Made by a program: the position numbers and the translations under genes. From Stieleria maiorica (GTDB taxonomy: Bacteria > Planctomycetota > Planctomycetia > Pirellulales > Pirellulaceae), in contig NZ_CP036264.1 of NCBI RefSeq assembly GCF_008035925.1, forward strand, positions 2,724,443 through 2,788,442: a stretch of DNA of 64,000 bases, given 5' to 3'. This document shows, one piece after another, positions 20,574-34,100 of this stretch (position 1 is its first letter; every line of letters begins with the position of its first letter). The notes under the pieces were generated by a model, which made no database searches, was not told where the DNA came from, and saw nothing but the letters and a program-made list of their open reading frames with translations.

Positions 20574-23315
20574 TCAGGCCAAACCGGCTTTGACGTCGCG
20601 GACGATCTGTTTGGCGATGTCATCCAGGTCCAGGTCGGGGGCGGCCAGATGCAAGCCCATGCTGTGGGATTTGTTCATGAATCGATAGTCGATTTGAAAG
20701 TCCACCGCATTGTCGGCCAACATGGCTGACAGGGTGCCCTCGAATGAGACTTGGTCGATCATGAACAGGTCGTCATGGTGCTCGGCCACAAACGCCAACG
20801 CTCCGACCGCACCGGTCGCGACTTCCTCGGCGGCTTGGACCGCCAATTGGGCGACATCCAGGGCCGCGTTCTTGAGGGCCAGTTCCGCGTTGATGCGAAT
20901 CACTTCCGGATGAGCCTCGGGGCCGGCGGCGTCAAGGATCCAGCCCGCCGACGCGCGAACGGCCGACATGGTCGCGTTGGCGACATTCAACGATCCCTGG
21001 GCGGCCAAGCGAAGTCCCTTGGTGGAGGCGTACCTGGCGTAGGTTGCGACTTCGTACGCTCGACGTTGAGCGTAGTTGTACCACTTGGCTTGCTTGCGGC
21101 TGCGAACGGCCTTGCGCCACGTCGAATAGCGGGCGCTTTCGGTTTTTCGGAGCGAATTGACTTTGGAGGAAAGTGACGCGACCGCTTTTTCCGCCGCCGC
21201 CAAATTCGATTTGATCTCGTCGAAATCGCGTTGGGCTTCCTTGATCGCAGTGTCACGTTCGCCGATCAGCTTGTCGACCTCCCGCTGTGCCGCATCGAGG
21301 CCGGCTTGGGCTTTGTCAAAATCCTTGCGGGCCTGGTCGATCCAATCGTTCAATCCTCCGGCGACCTTGCCCTCCAGCGTCGCGCTCAAATCATTGCGAA
21401 CCACCGCACGGTAGGTCCAGAACGGAACGCCGATCGACGAAGCCTCGAATTCGTAATCCACCATGCCTAATCCGTCGACTTCCGTCGTGATGTTGTAATA
21501 CATCCGGCGTGGCGTGATGTGAATGTCGACGTCGTGGGAGACGCCCAGCATCTTGACACCGCCGCTGACGATGAAGTGATCCTGGCTGCTCTCGGACATC
21601 AGGATGTCAATGTTGACGTCGGTGACCGAAAGGGCGCCCAAGTCGAACGCCCGCGTCCACGCTTTCAGTCGGACGACCGGTGTAATTCCGGTGCGATCGA
21701 TCAATCCATCGACGCGACCGGCCAAGTTTCCTTTGATGTACAGTTCGCCCCGGACGCCGATGCCGTCTTCGATGCCAAGTTCGACATCGCCACCGAGCGG
21801 GGCAATGTTGAGGACAACGTCACGAATCTCGAACGTCGGCGTTTTGCTCGGGTCGGAGGAGACATCCCCCAGCCCGGTCAATCGCTTGGCAAAATTCATC
21901 AGGTCGGTGCTGGAGAGTGATTCCAGTTCGCCGCGAAGCGCGATTTTGACCGGCGTCCCGGCGGCCATGCTGAAATCCACTTTCCCGGCGATCGACACGT
22001 GGCGTCCGCCCAGTTCCATGTCCGCCAGCACGCCAACGCTGACCGATGGCACTGCGGTCGGACCGACTTGATTCGCGCCTGTCTGGCCCGGTTGGGGTGC
22101 TTTGACGGTGTTCATGCTGATCAGCAAAATGACTTCGTCCAGGTCCAGCCCCGTCACGCCGAACGCGTTGTTGATGTTGCGAGCGGTCGCGGACAAGCGA
22201 AACTCGTTTCCGGTCGGCGTTTCCGCGATCCCCACGCGTCCGGATAACTCGACGATCGAACCGTCGCTCTGAGCCATCGCCAAATCAACGCTGACATACA
22301 ATTGGTCTTGGTCGGTGCCAGGCGATTGCCAGACCAGAAACGCGTTGCCGACACTCAAATTGGGCGGCAGGTCATTGATGACGATCTGGGGCAACGTCGC
22401 CCTCAGCATCACGTCTTCGCGCAGCTCTTCCCAGAAACCGGTGTCTTTGGGTTCTGATTGCCATCGCTGCACGACGTCGTTGGAAAACTCACTGAACAAG
22501 ACGCCTTCGATTTGGATCTCCGGAATGGCCAAACCGACTCGATCCAGCAATTCGGCCGGAATCGAATCTTCAGCGATCGTCGCGGTGGTCAGCACGTTGA
22601 CGCCGCGCTGCAGTCGGACGGTGAAATCATCCGAAGCATACAGGTCACCGTAGAAGTCTTGGGCCTGTGTCGACATCGCCGACGATTCGATCTCACCCGC
22701 CGCTGCAGAGAAGACCACGATCGGCGACTTGAATTCCAGTGGCGATTCGATCAAGTCGTTGCTCTGGGCCAGCGCCCCCAGATCGGTCTTGACGGCCAAC
22801 ACCCAATGTCCCAGTGAATCGTTTTCCAGTGCGTTGCTTCCCAGCGCGTTGCCGACGTATTGAAACAAGACCGGAGCGTCGGATTGTCCGAACGTCGTTG
22901 TCCCGGTGACCGAACCATCGCTGCCGAACGTCGGCGCTTCGATCACGATGCCCGCGAACGAGGCGAATTGATCGATCTGGTCCAGTGCGATCCGGCCGGT
23001 TTGGTCGGCGATCGCCTTCATCGCGTCGACCGTCTGGCGGGCGGCAGCTGACAATTGCGACGTTTGCGATGGTGCGGTCTGCGCCGACTGGTCGGACTGC
23101 TGGCCCGATTCAACCGTGGCGATGAGCGCCGCGGTGTGATCGCCGGCGGTGACATCCAACAGCGACATCGGCGTCGCATCGGCGGCCATCAATTGGCGGG
23201 CTTCGAGTGTTTCCAACGGACGCGTGATGCGTCGTGCCGTCGAACGCCGTTTCGTCGGGTTCTTTTTGCAGCGACTTGAACGTTTTTGACCGAACGTGAT
23301 ATTTTTGGGGAACAT
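20574..23315 (-). CDS. Large exported protein with planctomycete extracellular motif and coiled coil
   Basis: This 913-residue protein starts with a basic stretch and the motif LETLEARQLMAAD (34-46), the planctomycete extracellular signature that precedes exported giant proteins. The middle (about 60-650) is beta-rich with repeated short strands and has no enzyme motif I recognise. A long coiled coil follows (about 655-770; ARKDFDKAQAGLDAAQREVD and later EIKSNLAAAEKAV), then an Ala-rich helical region and a short beta-rich end with DLDLDDIAKQIV. It may be a surface or matrix protein. The ATG at 23315 is preferred because the motif then lies at the usual distance; an earlier in-frame start at 23336 exists. 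It is convergent with the protease gene, 108 bp apart. Confidence 0.8.
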   Translation of the reverse strand: MFPKNITFGQKRSSRCKKNPTKRRSTARRITRPLETLEARQLMAADATPMSLLDVTAGDHTAALIATVESGQQSDQSAQTAPSQTSQLSAAARQTVDAMKAIADQTGRIALDQIDQFASFAGIVIEAPTFGSDGSVTGTTTFGQSDAPVLFQYVGNALGSNALENDSLGHWVLAVKTDLGALAQSNDLIESPLEFKSPIVVFSAAAGEIESSAMSTQAQDFYGDLYASDDFTVRLQRGVNVLTTATIAEDSIPAELLDRVGLAIPEIQIEGVLFSEFSNDVVQRWQSEPKDTGFWEELREDVMLRATLPQIVINDLPPNLSVGNAFLVWQSPGTDQDQLYVSVDLAMAQSDGSIVELSGRVGIAETPTGNEFRLSATARNINNAFGVTGLDLDEVILLISMNTVKAPQPGQTGANQVGPTAVPSVSVGVLADMELGGRHVSIAGKVDFSMAAGTPVKIALRGELESLSSTDLMNFAKRLTGLGDVSSDPSKTPTFEIRDVVLNIAPLGGDVELGIEDGIGVRGELYIKGNLAGRVDGLIDRTGITPVVRLKAWTRAFDLGALSVTDVNIDILMSESSQDHFIVSGGVKMLGVSHDVDIHITPRRMYYNITTEVDGLGMVDYEFEASSIGVPFWTYRAVVRNDLSATLEGKVAGGLNDWIDQARKDFDKAQAGLDAAQREVDKLIGERDTAIKEAQRDFDEIKSNLAAAEKAVASLSSKVNSLRKTESARYSTWRKAVRSRKQAKWYNYAQRRAYEVATYARYASTKGLRLAAQGSLNVANATMSAVRASAGWILDAAGPEAHPEVIRINAELALKNAALDVAQLAVQAAEEVATGAVGALAFVAEHHDDLFMIDQVSFEGTLSAMLADNAVDFQIDYRFMNKSHSMGLHLAAPDLDLDDIAKQIVRDVKAGLA

Positions 23316-23500
23316 TGCAGCGACCCTGTGGACCAAAGGCAGAAAAAATGGGGTGGAGAATCGGAGCGTTCCCGACTCACCAGCCCCCTGCGTGGTCCGA
23401 CCGGCGTTCCCTTAACTGTCCGGGGAAAAAATAAGAAACGTCGTTTGATCGAAACCCACTCGCTTGCGGGCTGTCGATTGAATCGCAACCGAAACAATGG

Positions 23501-23577
23501 TGAGCCGATGGCGCTAGCCGCGGGCCTCGCAGGCCGATGCTGGCACCGCTAGGCCCGCGGCTAGCGCCGTCGGCTCA
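23501..23577. repeat. Palindromic repeat family B, copy 1
   Basis: The arms 23501-23527 and 23551-23577 pair over 27 bp with one mismatch and a 23-nt loop. The core is GGCGCTAGCCGCGGGCCT. The left flank AATCGCAACCGAAACAAT and the right flank AATCAACAGGCCG recur at a second copy (59620-59694). It lies in the 315-bp gap between two minus-strand genes and has no coding content. Confidence 0.85.
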
Positions 23578-23630
23578 CTCAATCAACAGGCCGCTCGCGT
23601 TTCGTGCTCGTATTCGCTGATCCCGCATGT

Positions 23631-24851
23631 TCAGCGTCTGATTTTTCGGACGCAGGATTTTGTCAGTCGTGCCGTGGTTTGCATCAACGGCAACAGCGAC
23701 GTGACCGGCCAATTCATGGCGGAATCCAGCCCGATCACGATGCTTTGAAACGGGAGACGCTGGGCGTACAGGCCGTTGATCAGTTCGTTGTTCGGGTCGG
23801 TGCAGGAGTCGCAAAGGGAGCATCCGAGCTCGTGAAGCCAATGCACGTTTTGCAGTTCCAGCAGGAATCCCGGCGAATACTCGCCGAAACGCTCATCGTA
23901 GGTCGTCTTGTATCCGCTGACCTGACCGCCGCTGTGGAGATCGACCAGCATCGCGATCGGGACGCCGTCCAGCGTCAATCGGCCGAATCGGATCGCGTCG
24001 TGCGGGACGCAGCGATCGACCAATTCCAAGAAGAACGCCAGTGATTCGCTTTGGCAAGCCATCGCGGTCCCCTGGCGGCCTTTCCATCCGGAAGCTTCCA
24101 GATCGACAAATTCATGTGCCCACTGGTGAACGTCGTTTGCTCCCGAGGAGTGTTCCAATGCAACGCTTCCGACCGATTGAAGCTTCTTCAGCAGTCGCTT
24201 GGCTTTCTTGCGACGATTCTTGGACATCGACTGTCGAAGATACGTTTCCGCGTCGTCCCCTGGCTGCATCGCGGCTCGGGAAAAACGGTCACGCGTGAAG
24301 ATGGCCCGATCCTGGCGTGCCGCCGCGCGCCGGATCAATCCGTCAAACGCCGCATCGGCCGAGACGGTGTCGAAGGCCAACAGACGGACGCCCCGACCTG
24401 ACAGCGTGGTGAAGATCGTGGACAACGCGTCGTCGGCGTGCTCGCGATCCAACAGCGGCGTTGAGTCGAACGCTTCGTCGGGCCGCCAAGCGTGCACGGA
24501 TCGCACCGGCAAGTGATAGAACGACTTGGTCACCAGCGGCATCACGCCATACAAGTGCCGATTCGTATCCATCGCCGAGGCACCTTCGATCACCAACAAC
24601 CCAGCCGATTCGTCGCCGCGATACTTCAGCAACGGGATCAGAAACTCCGGTTCGTAACACGGGTTGCGCCAAGCACACCGTGCGACCAGATCCCGCCAAG
24701 CAGGCACGAACGACTCCAGTGCAGCGGGATCGTCGATGATGCGTCCGCTGAACTGCGGTGAGTTTGTCTCAAAACAGGCTGACGACGGGGATGGCAGAGT
24801 CGCGACCATGGCAGTCTCAGGCGGGATGGAAAACAGGTGACTGCCAACCAT
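23631..24851 (-). CDS. GNAT-fold acyltransferase, BioF2/CelD-like
   Basis: This protein of about 406 residues belongs to the GNAT superfamily group often found in polysaccharide or cell-wall gene clusters (CelD, FemAB-related). The conserved region MSKNRRKKAKRLLKKL with downstream VPIAMLVDLHSGGQVSGYKT and LLELQNVHWLHELGC gives the call. Both halves of the double GNAT fold seem present. The substrate is unknown. I chose the ATG at 24851; an ATG at 24809 is also possible, and a longer frame to 25013 runs through repeat sequence (24886-24970), so it is doubtful. The gene is divergent from the giant protein gene at 25156. Confidence 0.78.
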   Translation of the reverse strand: MVGSHLFSIPPETAMVATLPSPSSACFETNSPQFSGRIIDDPAALESFVPAWRDLVARCAWRNPCYEPEFLIPLLKYRGDESAGLLVIEGASAMDTNRHLYGVMPLVTKSFYHLPVRSVHAWRPDEAFDSTPLLDREHADDALSTIFTTLSGRGVRLLAFDTVSADAAFDGLIRRAAARQDRAIFTRDRFSRAAMQPGDDAETYLRQSMSKNRRKKAKRLLKKLQSVGSVALEHSSGANDVHQWAHEFVDLEASGWKGRQGTAMACQSESLAFFLELVDRCVPHDAIRFGRLTLDGVPIAMLVDLHSGGQVSGYKTTYDERFGEYSPGFLLELQNVHWLHELGCSLCDSCTDPNNELINGLYAQRLPFQSIVIGLDSAMNWPVTSLLPLMQTTARLTKSCVRKIRR

Positions 24852-25155
24852 ACGTCGCAAACTTGCCAGATCGTCCCACAGCACCACTTCACGCACCAAC
24901 GGCTTACCGGCCTGTTGATTTACTAGCCCGCAGCGCCAGCAAGGGGCGGGACAGCGTCGCTGCGTCATGGCCGCGTCCGCGACGAATCGCCGCGATGCAC
25001 CGTCTGTCATCAATCCGATCCTGTGAACCAGCGGGTGACGGTTTTGACGGATAGGAAAATGTTAGCGGTTTTTCGGGGCCTAACGGTGGCACGGGGGGGA
25101 GGGGCCTACCAGAATACCGGGGACCAACCAAGATTGACCCCGTGAGGCAGGCCAA
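24852..25155. repeat. Divergent gap with composite repeat
   Basis: The 304-bp gap between two divergent genes contains, read on the minus strand, GCTGGCGCTGCGGGCTAG followed by AAATCAACAGGCCGGT (24902-24917). The latter string is shared with the family B flanks near 23581 and 59715. The promoter of the giant gene should lie close to 25156, but no boxes are convincing. Confidence 0.5.
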
Positions 25156-28100
25156 ATGAATTCGCCCCATGCACGTCGGAAGTCCAGCCGCAAACGCGAT
25201 CGCCACCGACACTCGCTGATGGAAAAGCTGGAAGCGAGAATGTTGCTCGCGTCGGATTGGCAAAATCCGGCGCGATCGTTGGACGTGAACAATGACGGGC
25301 AAGTCAGCTCCATGGATGCGTTGCGGGTGATCAACAAGATCGCCACGTCGGATGGATCGGGAACGCTGGGGACCCGATCCAACCGGCTGCAAAGTTTTTA
25401 CGACACCAGCGGCGACGGAAAGTTGACGACCGTCGACGCGTTGCGTGTGATCAATGGACTGGAACAAACCGGCGATGGCTCGATCGCGTACTTGAGCCCG
25501 GAAGCCGAAGGTGATCTTGCCCCCGCCGGTTTCACCAGCGTGATGTTGATGACGCTGCCCGGTGATGACGATCAGCTGATCGATCTGTCGGCCCACTTCG
25601 AATTCGTCCGCGAAGAGTTCAACGAGCTGGGATTCTTCATCGCCGATGATGCCTCGGGGGCGATCGACGGGGTGGCGCCGGAACACGCTGATTATCCCGA
25701 GGCCGTCTTCGCGTCGGCGCATCGCGAGGTAGCGTATTCCAAGTTTCGCGCCGAACCCTTTCGCGAAAGTAACACGTTTCCTGCCGGTCGGCACCTCGGC
25801 GTTTACGTCTTGCAGCCGGCCGATGATCTGGGTGACTCCGATCAGCACCTGAGGCTTTTAACCGAATCGATTGCGACCGATGCCACAGCACCACAGATCG
25901 GCTGGGAATTGCACGCCAGTCGTTGGCCGGGGATGCTGGTGGGGAACCGTGGGTTTGACGACGTCATCATCGACATCCAGACGCAGGCTCCCTACGACAG
26001 CTGCACACGGTTTGTCGACGATTTGACCGGTTGGCGAACCTCACAATCGGGAGGCTCGGACGCGGAACGAGGGAGTGTCGTCGCCGACGAATGCACCGCG
26101 GTGCTGACCGAGGGTGATTCCTTCGTGACAACCTTGGAGACGACGTTTGTGGTCCCCGCCGGGGCAAGCGAGCTGAGTTTTACGTACAGCGACCTTGAGT
26201 TTGACAGAGCGGACACCCAGTTCATCAACGATGCGTTCGAAGTCGCGTTGGTCGATCGTCTTGGTAATCCACTGATCGCACCGTACGCCGCCACGCGCGA
26301 CGCGTTTTTTAACGTGACGGAGGAACTGGGATCGGTCACCGGATCGGGGGTTTCGACCGAACCGGTCGACGGCGGCACGAAGGTCACGGTCGATCTCTCC
26401 GGCGTGATCGCGGGTGAAACCGCCAACCTGATCTTTCGACTGGCAAACGACGATTCCGATACGATGACGACCGTGCGCATCGTCGACTATGTGATCCCCG
26501 GTTACACGGGAGCCCCCGTGGATTCGCCGCCGGATTCAGAGAGGGTCGGGGAATTCCAATCGCAGCAATCTCGCACCGCGCCTGCACCGCTCGCCATCGT
26601 GGACACGACGGTCTCAACGGATGCACAGAAACCTCCGCTTGTTTCAGCGCCGATCGATTTCCCGAAAACCTTTGTCTACACCACCGCGGATGACTTCCAG
26701 TCGGGTGAACTTTTTAATCTGCGTGCCGACCAGGATGCCGGTTCGATCCAGTTGAACGCATCTGGTGGAATCGAAATCTTGCCGATCATCTGGATCTCCA
26801 ATTCCGGTGACGGAACGGTTTCCAAATTCAATACCGAAACGGGCGAAGAATTAGCACGTTATCGGACGGGCGCCAACAGTGCGACCAACCCGTCGCGGAT
26901 TGCGGTCACCGGGGATGGGGCCGCGTGGGTCGCCAACCGCGGTGACAACGCCAGCATCCCCTACAACGCCGTCAAAATCCTGCACGACGGTTTCATCGAC
27001 CGCAATGGAAACGGCGTCGTCGACACCAGTGTTGATGCCAACGGGGATGGACGCATTTCCGGCGACGAAATGCTGCCCTGGGACGCCAACGGCGATGGCC
27101 AGCCCGATGACGAACGCATCGCGATGACGATTCATGCGGGCCGAAATCGAAGCAATCCGGATCAGTGGAATTATGGCGGCGGGGCGCGGGGCATTGCGAT
27201 CGATGGCAATGGCAAGCTGTGGGTCGGATTGCTAAACCGAAATCAGTATGAAGTCTTCGACGAGGCCACCGGTGCGTTCGAAAAAATCGTCGCCGTCTCC
27301 GGAGCCCCCTACGGGTCCGTGATCGGTAGTAACGGCATCCTTTACAGTACGACGGCCAATTCGCGGCACCTGGATCGCATCGATACGAACACGCAATCGT
27401 ACTTAGGCTCCATCGACATCGGCCGAACCATGTACGGCATCACGCTGGACGAAAACGGCGTCGTCTGGACCTCTGGTTGGCAGGGTTCTTACCTCACTCG
27501 TTACGATCCGGCCACGGGCGAGATTGATCACTACAACTCGGCAACGGGGGAATCGAGCGGCGGTGGTGTTGCGGTCGACCACAACGGTGACGTCTGGGCG
27601 GCCCACCACGACGGCACTTATCTGTTCAAATGGGAATTCGCAGACGACCGGCGAACGCTGATCCAGGCCAAGACCGTCGAAACCGGCGCGCACGCCCTGA
27701 AAGGTGCCGCCGTCGACGCGGACGGGTTCTTCTGGACGACCTCGCTCGGCAGCAACACGGCGATCAAAGTCGACCCCGACACCGACCAGGTGGCGTTGTC
27801 CGTGCCGACCGGGAATTCGCCGTACAACTACAGCGATTCCACCGGCAGCGTTCGGGCCAACCTGCTCCGCGAAGGCACCTGGACCGAAACGATTGATTCG
27901 GGCCGACCGAGTACGGTCTGGACCACCGCGCGTGCGATCGCCGACACTCCCGATGGCAGCGATCTGACGATTCGCGTCAGGGCGTCCGATGACCCGGGAT
28001 CGATCAAGTCGCTGCCTTGGACGATCACCGAATCGTTGGCGACGCTGCAGGAGGTCCGTGGGCAATTTCTGGAAGTTCAACTCACGCTGCAGTCCTCCGA

Positions 28101-31100
28101 CCCGGCAGTCGATCCCAGCGTCATCGAGTTCGCCGTCGACGCCTTGCCGCCGCCGGAGATCAACATCCTGACCCCGTCGGCGGAGACCTCGGTCGAACCA
28201 TCGACGATCGTCTTGTCCGGCATCGCGACCGCAGCGACTCCGTTTTTGAACGTCGACCAGCAATTCGCCAATTCGATTGCTTATGTCACGGTCAACGGCA
28301 AACCGGTGGACGCGTTGGACGCCGGCGGAACGTTTTACACACACGTCGATGTCGCCAACGGATTGAATGCATATGAAGTCGAAGCGTTCGATGCCTATGG
28401 TCAGAGTCGCACCGTGACAGTCTCCGTCACGGGCCGTGAACCGTCGGGCATCGAATTGGATCGATACAGCGACATCACCGGCAGCTTTTCCGGCGTGTAC
28501 GGCCGGACCTCATTCAACGAGGACCAGCGGCATCTGTATGTTGACTTGGCGACGCGCAACGACGGCGTGTTCGAAAGCAAGGTGCCGCTGTTGGTCGGAG
28601 TCCGCAACATCAGCGACCCGACGGTCTCGGTCGTCGAGCCCGACGGCTACCTGGACGACGGAACGCCGTACTTTGATTTTTCAGGCGCCGTCGACGACGG
28701 GACGCTGGAACCGAACGAGGTGACCGCATCGCCAACGATCGCGTTCCAAAACCCGCTGAAGCATCGGTTTGATTACGAACTGGTGTTCTTGGGGAAACTG
28801 AATGAAGCTCCGGTGATCATCACGGTGCCGGCAACCGAAGCCCCCTACGACCGAACGTATCGCTACGACGTCGATGCGACCGATACGGATGGGGACACGC
28901 TGACGTATGGCTTGACGACGGGTCCGAGTGCGATGACGATCGACTCGGCGACGGGGCTGATCACCTGGATGCCCAGCCAAGACGACATCGGCCAGCACGA
29001 CGTGGCAGTCCGCGTCAGCGATGGCAATGGAGGCGTCGCGACGCAGCGTTACACCGTCACGGTTTCCCAGGCCCCGCCCAACCGCCCACCGGTGATCACC
29101 AGCACGCCGGTGACGATTGCATCAGTGGTAAAATCACTGCAACGAATTCCCACGCCAATCAGTTTGTCGGACTGGACTCAACACGACTTTGACGGGGGTG
29201 AAGTTCGCGACTCACGCTGGGAAGTATCGGATGACGGTTATTCGGTACATCAAGTAATCAACTCCGATGCAGCCGTCTTCGTTTCCAATGAAGAACTGGG
29301 GCAGTCATCAATTTCCGGCGAATTCACCGTCTTCGACGATCTGGAAGGTGGAGATGATGATTGGGTGGGATTTGTGTTCGGCTACCAAGACCCCCAGCAT
29401 TTCTATCTTTTTGATTGGAGGGAACGGTCCCCCGCTTTGATGACGGTCAAGGTAGTCGATTCTGATACCGAGGTGGACAATGCCGACATCGGCTATCAGG
29501 TGCATCCGGACCCAACTCGCATCCGAACGCTCTATCAGAACAACATCGGCTACGTCGATGACGTGCCGTACCAGTTCGCATTGAATTTCGAACCAGGCCG
29601 TTTCGTTATCGAGATCTCTCAAGACGGTGTGCCCGTAATCGAACCGATTGAGATCTTCGACAATGCTTTTTCAGAAGGAAGGTTTGGCTTTTTCAACCAG
29701 TCTCAAGCGGATGTGTTCTACCGGGGATTCACGAAAACCACGATTGCAGCGACGACCTATTCCTACGATGTCGATGCAATTGACCCGGATGATGACTCGC
29801 TGACTTACCTGATTACTGATGGCCCCGAAGGAATGGTGATCAACCCAACATCTGGACTGATCACCTGGGGGCCAACCGCCGACCAGATCGGCAATCACAA
29901 CGTCACGGTCGAAGTCAGCGATGGCAACGGCGGAGTGGCGATCCAGGAGTTTGTCGTCTGTGTTCACCCGGACCCGGAAAACCATCCGCCGACGATCGTC
30001 TCGGATCCAAACACGTCGTATGGGATCGCCGGCGTCAACAATCCCGCCTCGGGCAACACCAATCCCACGCAGCTTTCGGTGCCTCTGGAGGTTGGTGGCA
30101 CGGTCCAATCGAACATCTCGCTGACGTTGCCCGATTCGGGTGGCGATCTGGGGACGGCGGATATCGTGTTCGTGGTCGACGAGTCGGGATCGATGGCCGG
30201 TGAACAGGCATGGCTGGGTGACATCATATCATCCCTGGATCAGTCGTTGGTCGGGTCGGGCCTGACAAACAACCGATACGGTTTGGTCGGATTCGCCAAC
30301 TCGGCCCGCGTACGACAATCCGGCAGCGATCGTTGGATGTCGGCCACCGATTTCGCCACCGCAACCAATTCGCTAAGCACCTCGCGTTCAGGCGCCGAAG
30401 ACGGCTACGACGGCATCGAGTACACGCTGAACAACTATTCGTTCCGGGATGAAGCGTCGCGCGTCGTCATTCTGGTCACCGATGAAGAACGAACGACGGT
30501 CAACGGATCGGTGTCATTCAATTCGATCGCCGACCGACTGGAGAACGAAAACATTTTGTTTTCGATTGTTGCGAATGCGCGCATGGAAGATTCCAACGAT
30601 GCGCTGGCTTTCGGCGTCGCCGCCGACGGAACCGCCTATGTCAGCGACGGCGGTTCCGGATTTACCGTCTCCGATGGCGGCCAATATGTTCGCAGCGAAC
30701 CGGTCGGACGAGGCGACGTGGCCAACATTCGCACCGAATACGTCGACTTGGCGTGGGGCGTGGACGGCATCACGTGGGATTTGAACTTTTTGCGGAGCGA
30801 CGCGGCGGCCGCCGAGGCGTTCACCAACGTGTTCTCGGACATTTTGGGCGAGAGCATCATCCGCAACATTCCGATCAACGTCGTCGCGTCCGATCCCGAA
30901 GTCGGGTTTGTCAATCTGACCGGAATCCAAACCGACATTGCCCCCGGCCAAACTGTTTCGTTCGACATCCGATTCGAAACCGGCACACCGTCCCGGTTCG
31001 ATTTGGCCTTCGTCAACGCCAACACCAACGAAGTCCTCGGGTCGGTCCCCGTCAACCTGGGTGACGTCTACGAGTACCAGGTGGTCGCCGTTGATCCGGA

Positions 31101-34100
31101 CAATGATGACCTGACCTATCGTCTTCCCGTCGCTCCCGACGGCATGGCGGTTGATTCGGCCGGTCGAATCACGTGGGTTCCACCGACCGACCAAGTCGAA
31201 GCGGTCGACGTGACGGTTGAGGTCTCCGATGGTCGCGGCGGCGTTGACGACCAATCGTTTCAGATTCAGTTTGCCGAGCCCGGGACTGGATCCATTACCG
31301 GAAGCATTACATCGGAACCCTACGCGTTTACGGGAATCATCATTGGCGATGTGGACGGATTTGGGTTCGAAGATCCATCCGCTTTTCTGTCCGCACAGAA
31401 CACTCCGGTCGATACCGATGGAAACGGCCTGCTACAAGATGGCGAGTTTTTGCCGGACCTGAACGGAAATCTTGACGTTGCCACCGGTTCCGGTGACGAG
31501 TTTGACAACCGCGACGTCTCTGAACGCGGTGGAGATTCCATCAACGGATTCGGTTTTGTCAATCTGGGGTCCAGCGGTTCCGAGTGGACCGACATCGCCC
31601 TATCGACAAGCTACCAAGGTTCCAACTTCCCCGATCCCACTGGTGCGGACGTCCCAAATGAACCAACGTTTAAGTTTCGGTTCGAGGTTCAAAAGGAAAG
31701 TGTCTCGGAGGGAAGCGAGCTTTTCGTGAACGTCGTCTTTGGTGATTACGACGTTGTCCCGGCGAGCATCGAAGTGATCGCCAACGATGGATCGGGCGCG
31801 GCCGGTGAAACCATCGTTATTCCCCTTTCGATCCAGCCGACAAACGAAAACGGATTGATCCAATCAGCCTCTGCGAGTCTCCAATTCGATCAAGTTTTTA
31901 ATGAGGTCGGGTCAGCCTGGTATGGTTATCTCGATGTGCGGTTCGTCGCGCCTCAGGAACCTTATACCGCGTTCGATTACGTCGAACTCGGTCTTGAATC
32001 GATCACGCAGCAACCGGATCCTTCGGAAGTGAGCTTGCAGGACTGGACCGTTTTCATCGACTCCAATCACAACGCCGTGTTCGATCCAGGCGAACGATTT
32101 ACTCGGACCGATTCGGAAGGCCAGTTTGAGTTTCATAACGTGGCCGCCGGAGACTACAGCATTCGCCAAGTCGTTCAGCAGGGCTGGAGTCCCAGCTTTC
32201 CGACTGACAACGTCTATAGGGTTCACTTAAACACTGGCCAATCGGCGACAAACGTAAGCTTCGTCAATTCGGATGTCAGCGGGGGGCTCAATCAACGGCC
32301 GGTCATCACCAGTTCCGCGATTACCGAGATCACGCTAGGCGATCTGTATCGCTACGATGCGGTCGCTTCAGACCCGGAAAACGATGTGTTGGAATTCCGT
32401 TTGCCCCTCGCCCCGGACGGGATGACGATTCACCCGGAACTCGGTTCGATCGCTTGGTTGCCGACCGAAGATCAACTCGGCAGCCACAATGTTGTGATGC
32501 AAGTCAGTGACGGGCGTGGCGGATCGACCGTCCAATCGTTCCAAGTCGTCGTCACCGCGCCGAACGTCGCTCCGTCGATCACGTCCACTCCCGCCGTGAT
32601 GGCGACTGCCGGAAAACCGTTTACACATCGGCTGCGAGCCCAAGATGCCGACGGCGATCAGGTGGCGTGGCGGCTGAGTGACACCGCTCCGGACGGAATC
32701 ACCATCTCACGCGTGGAATTGATGAACTCCGATGACCAGTTGGTCGACTCCTATCACGAACTCGTCTGGGACGTTCCCGAGGATGCTTCGGGATCCGACG
32801 CGAGTTTCTCGGTCATCGCCGAAGATGGTCGTGGCGGTTCGGACTCGCAAGATTGGACGTTGAGTATCGCCGACGCATCCGCCGTCAACCGCAATCCCGT
32901 CATCCAATCGTCGCCTCGCCCGACCGCACGCTTTGGACTCGCTTGGACCTATGACCTCCAAGCCTCCGACCCCGATGGCGACACACTGACCTATCAATTG
33001 ATCGATCCGCTCACCGGGATGCAGATCACCGACGCGGGAATCGTCCGCTGGACGCCTTCGCGGAGTGCCGAATCCAACAACTCGATCGAAATCCAAGTCA
33101 GCGATGGTCGCGGTGGTGTGGCGACGCAGTTGTTCGACCTGACCGTCGCATCGGTCGACATCAACCAGCCGCCCGAAATCACTTCCGTGCCGCCGACCCA
33201 CTGGGTCAGCGGCCGCGACTATCAATACGATGCCGTCGCACGTGATCCCGACGGCGATCCGGTCGGCTGGGAACTCTCCGTCGCACCGCGCGGCATGTCG
33301 ATCGATCCCTACACCGGCGTGGTTCGCTGGACTCCCGATGAGTCGCAGATCGGCAGCCATTTCGTGGAGATCACTGCCACTGATGTGCTGGTCGGCCAAG
33401 CGACGCAACGATTCAGCATCGAAGTCGGGTGCAACAACGTCGCTCCGGCGATCGTCTCGATTCCGCCGACGGTCGGTTACAGCGACCGAGTCTACTTGTA
33501 TGCGGTCCGCGGCGATGATTTGGAGAACGACCCGCTGACGTGGAAATTGCTGGAAGCTCCTGATGGGATGGAGATCAACGAAACGACCGGTCTGATTCGC
33601 TGGACGCCGACGGCCGCCCAAGTCGACTCGCACGACGTCTTGGTCGAAGTCAGCGACGGACTGGACTCGGGAACGCAAGCGTACACGATTGTCGTCAAGT
33701 CGTCCGACGAGCTGCGGGTCCCCGGCGACCCGAGCAAGGGAACCGTGGGCAACCGCGCCCCGATCATCACGTCGACCCCCAACTTTGCCGCCGAAGCCGG
33801 GACGCTGTACACGTACCAGGTCCGCGGAGTTGATCCTGATGGCGACGCGGTGACGTTCTCGATCGCCGGCGACCTGCCAGCGGCGATGACGATCGACGAT
33901 GCGGGATTGATCAGTTGGACACCGGCCGAACAAGATCCGAGCCCGACGGTCGTCGTGACCGCCACGGACGACCATGGAGCAACTTCGACACAAACCTATT
34001 TGTTGTCCATTGCGGTCAACAGCGCGCCCCAGATCAATTCGACGCCGATCGACAGCGTCGTGCGCGGGGCAACGTACCGCTACACCGTTCGCGCCAGCGA

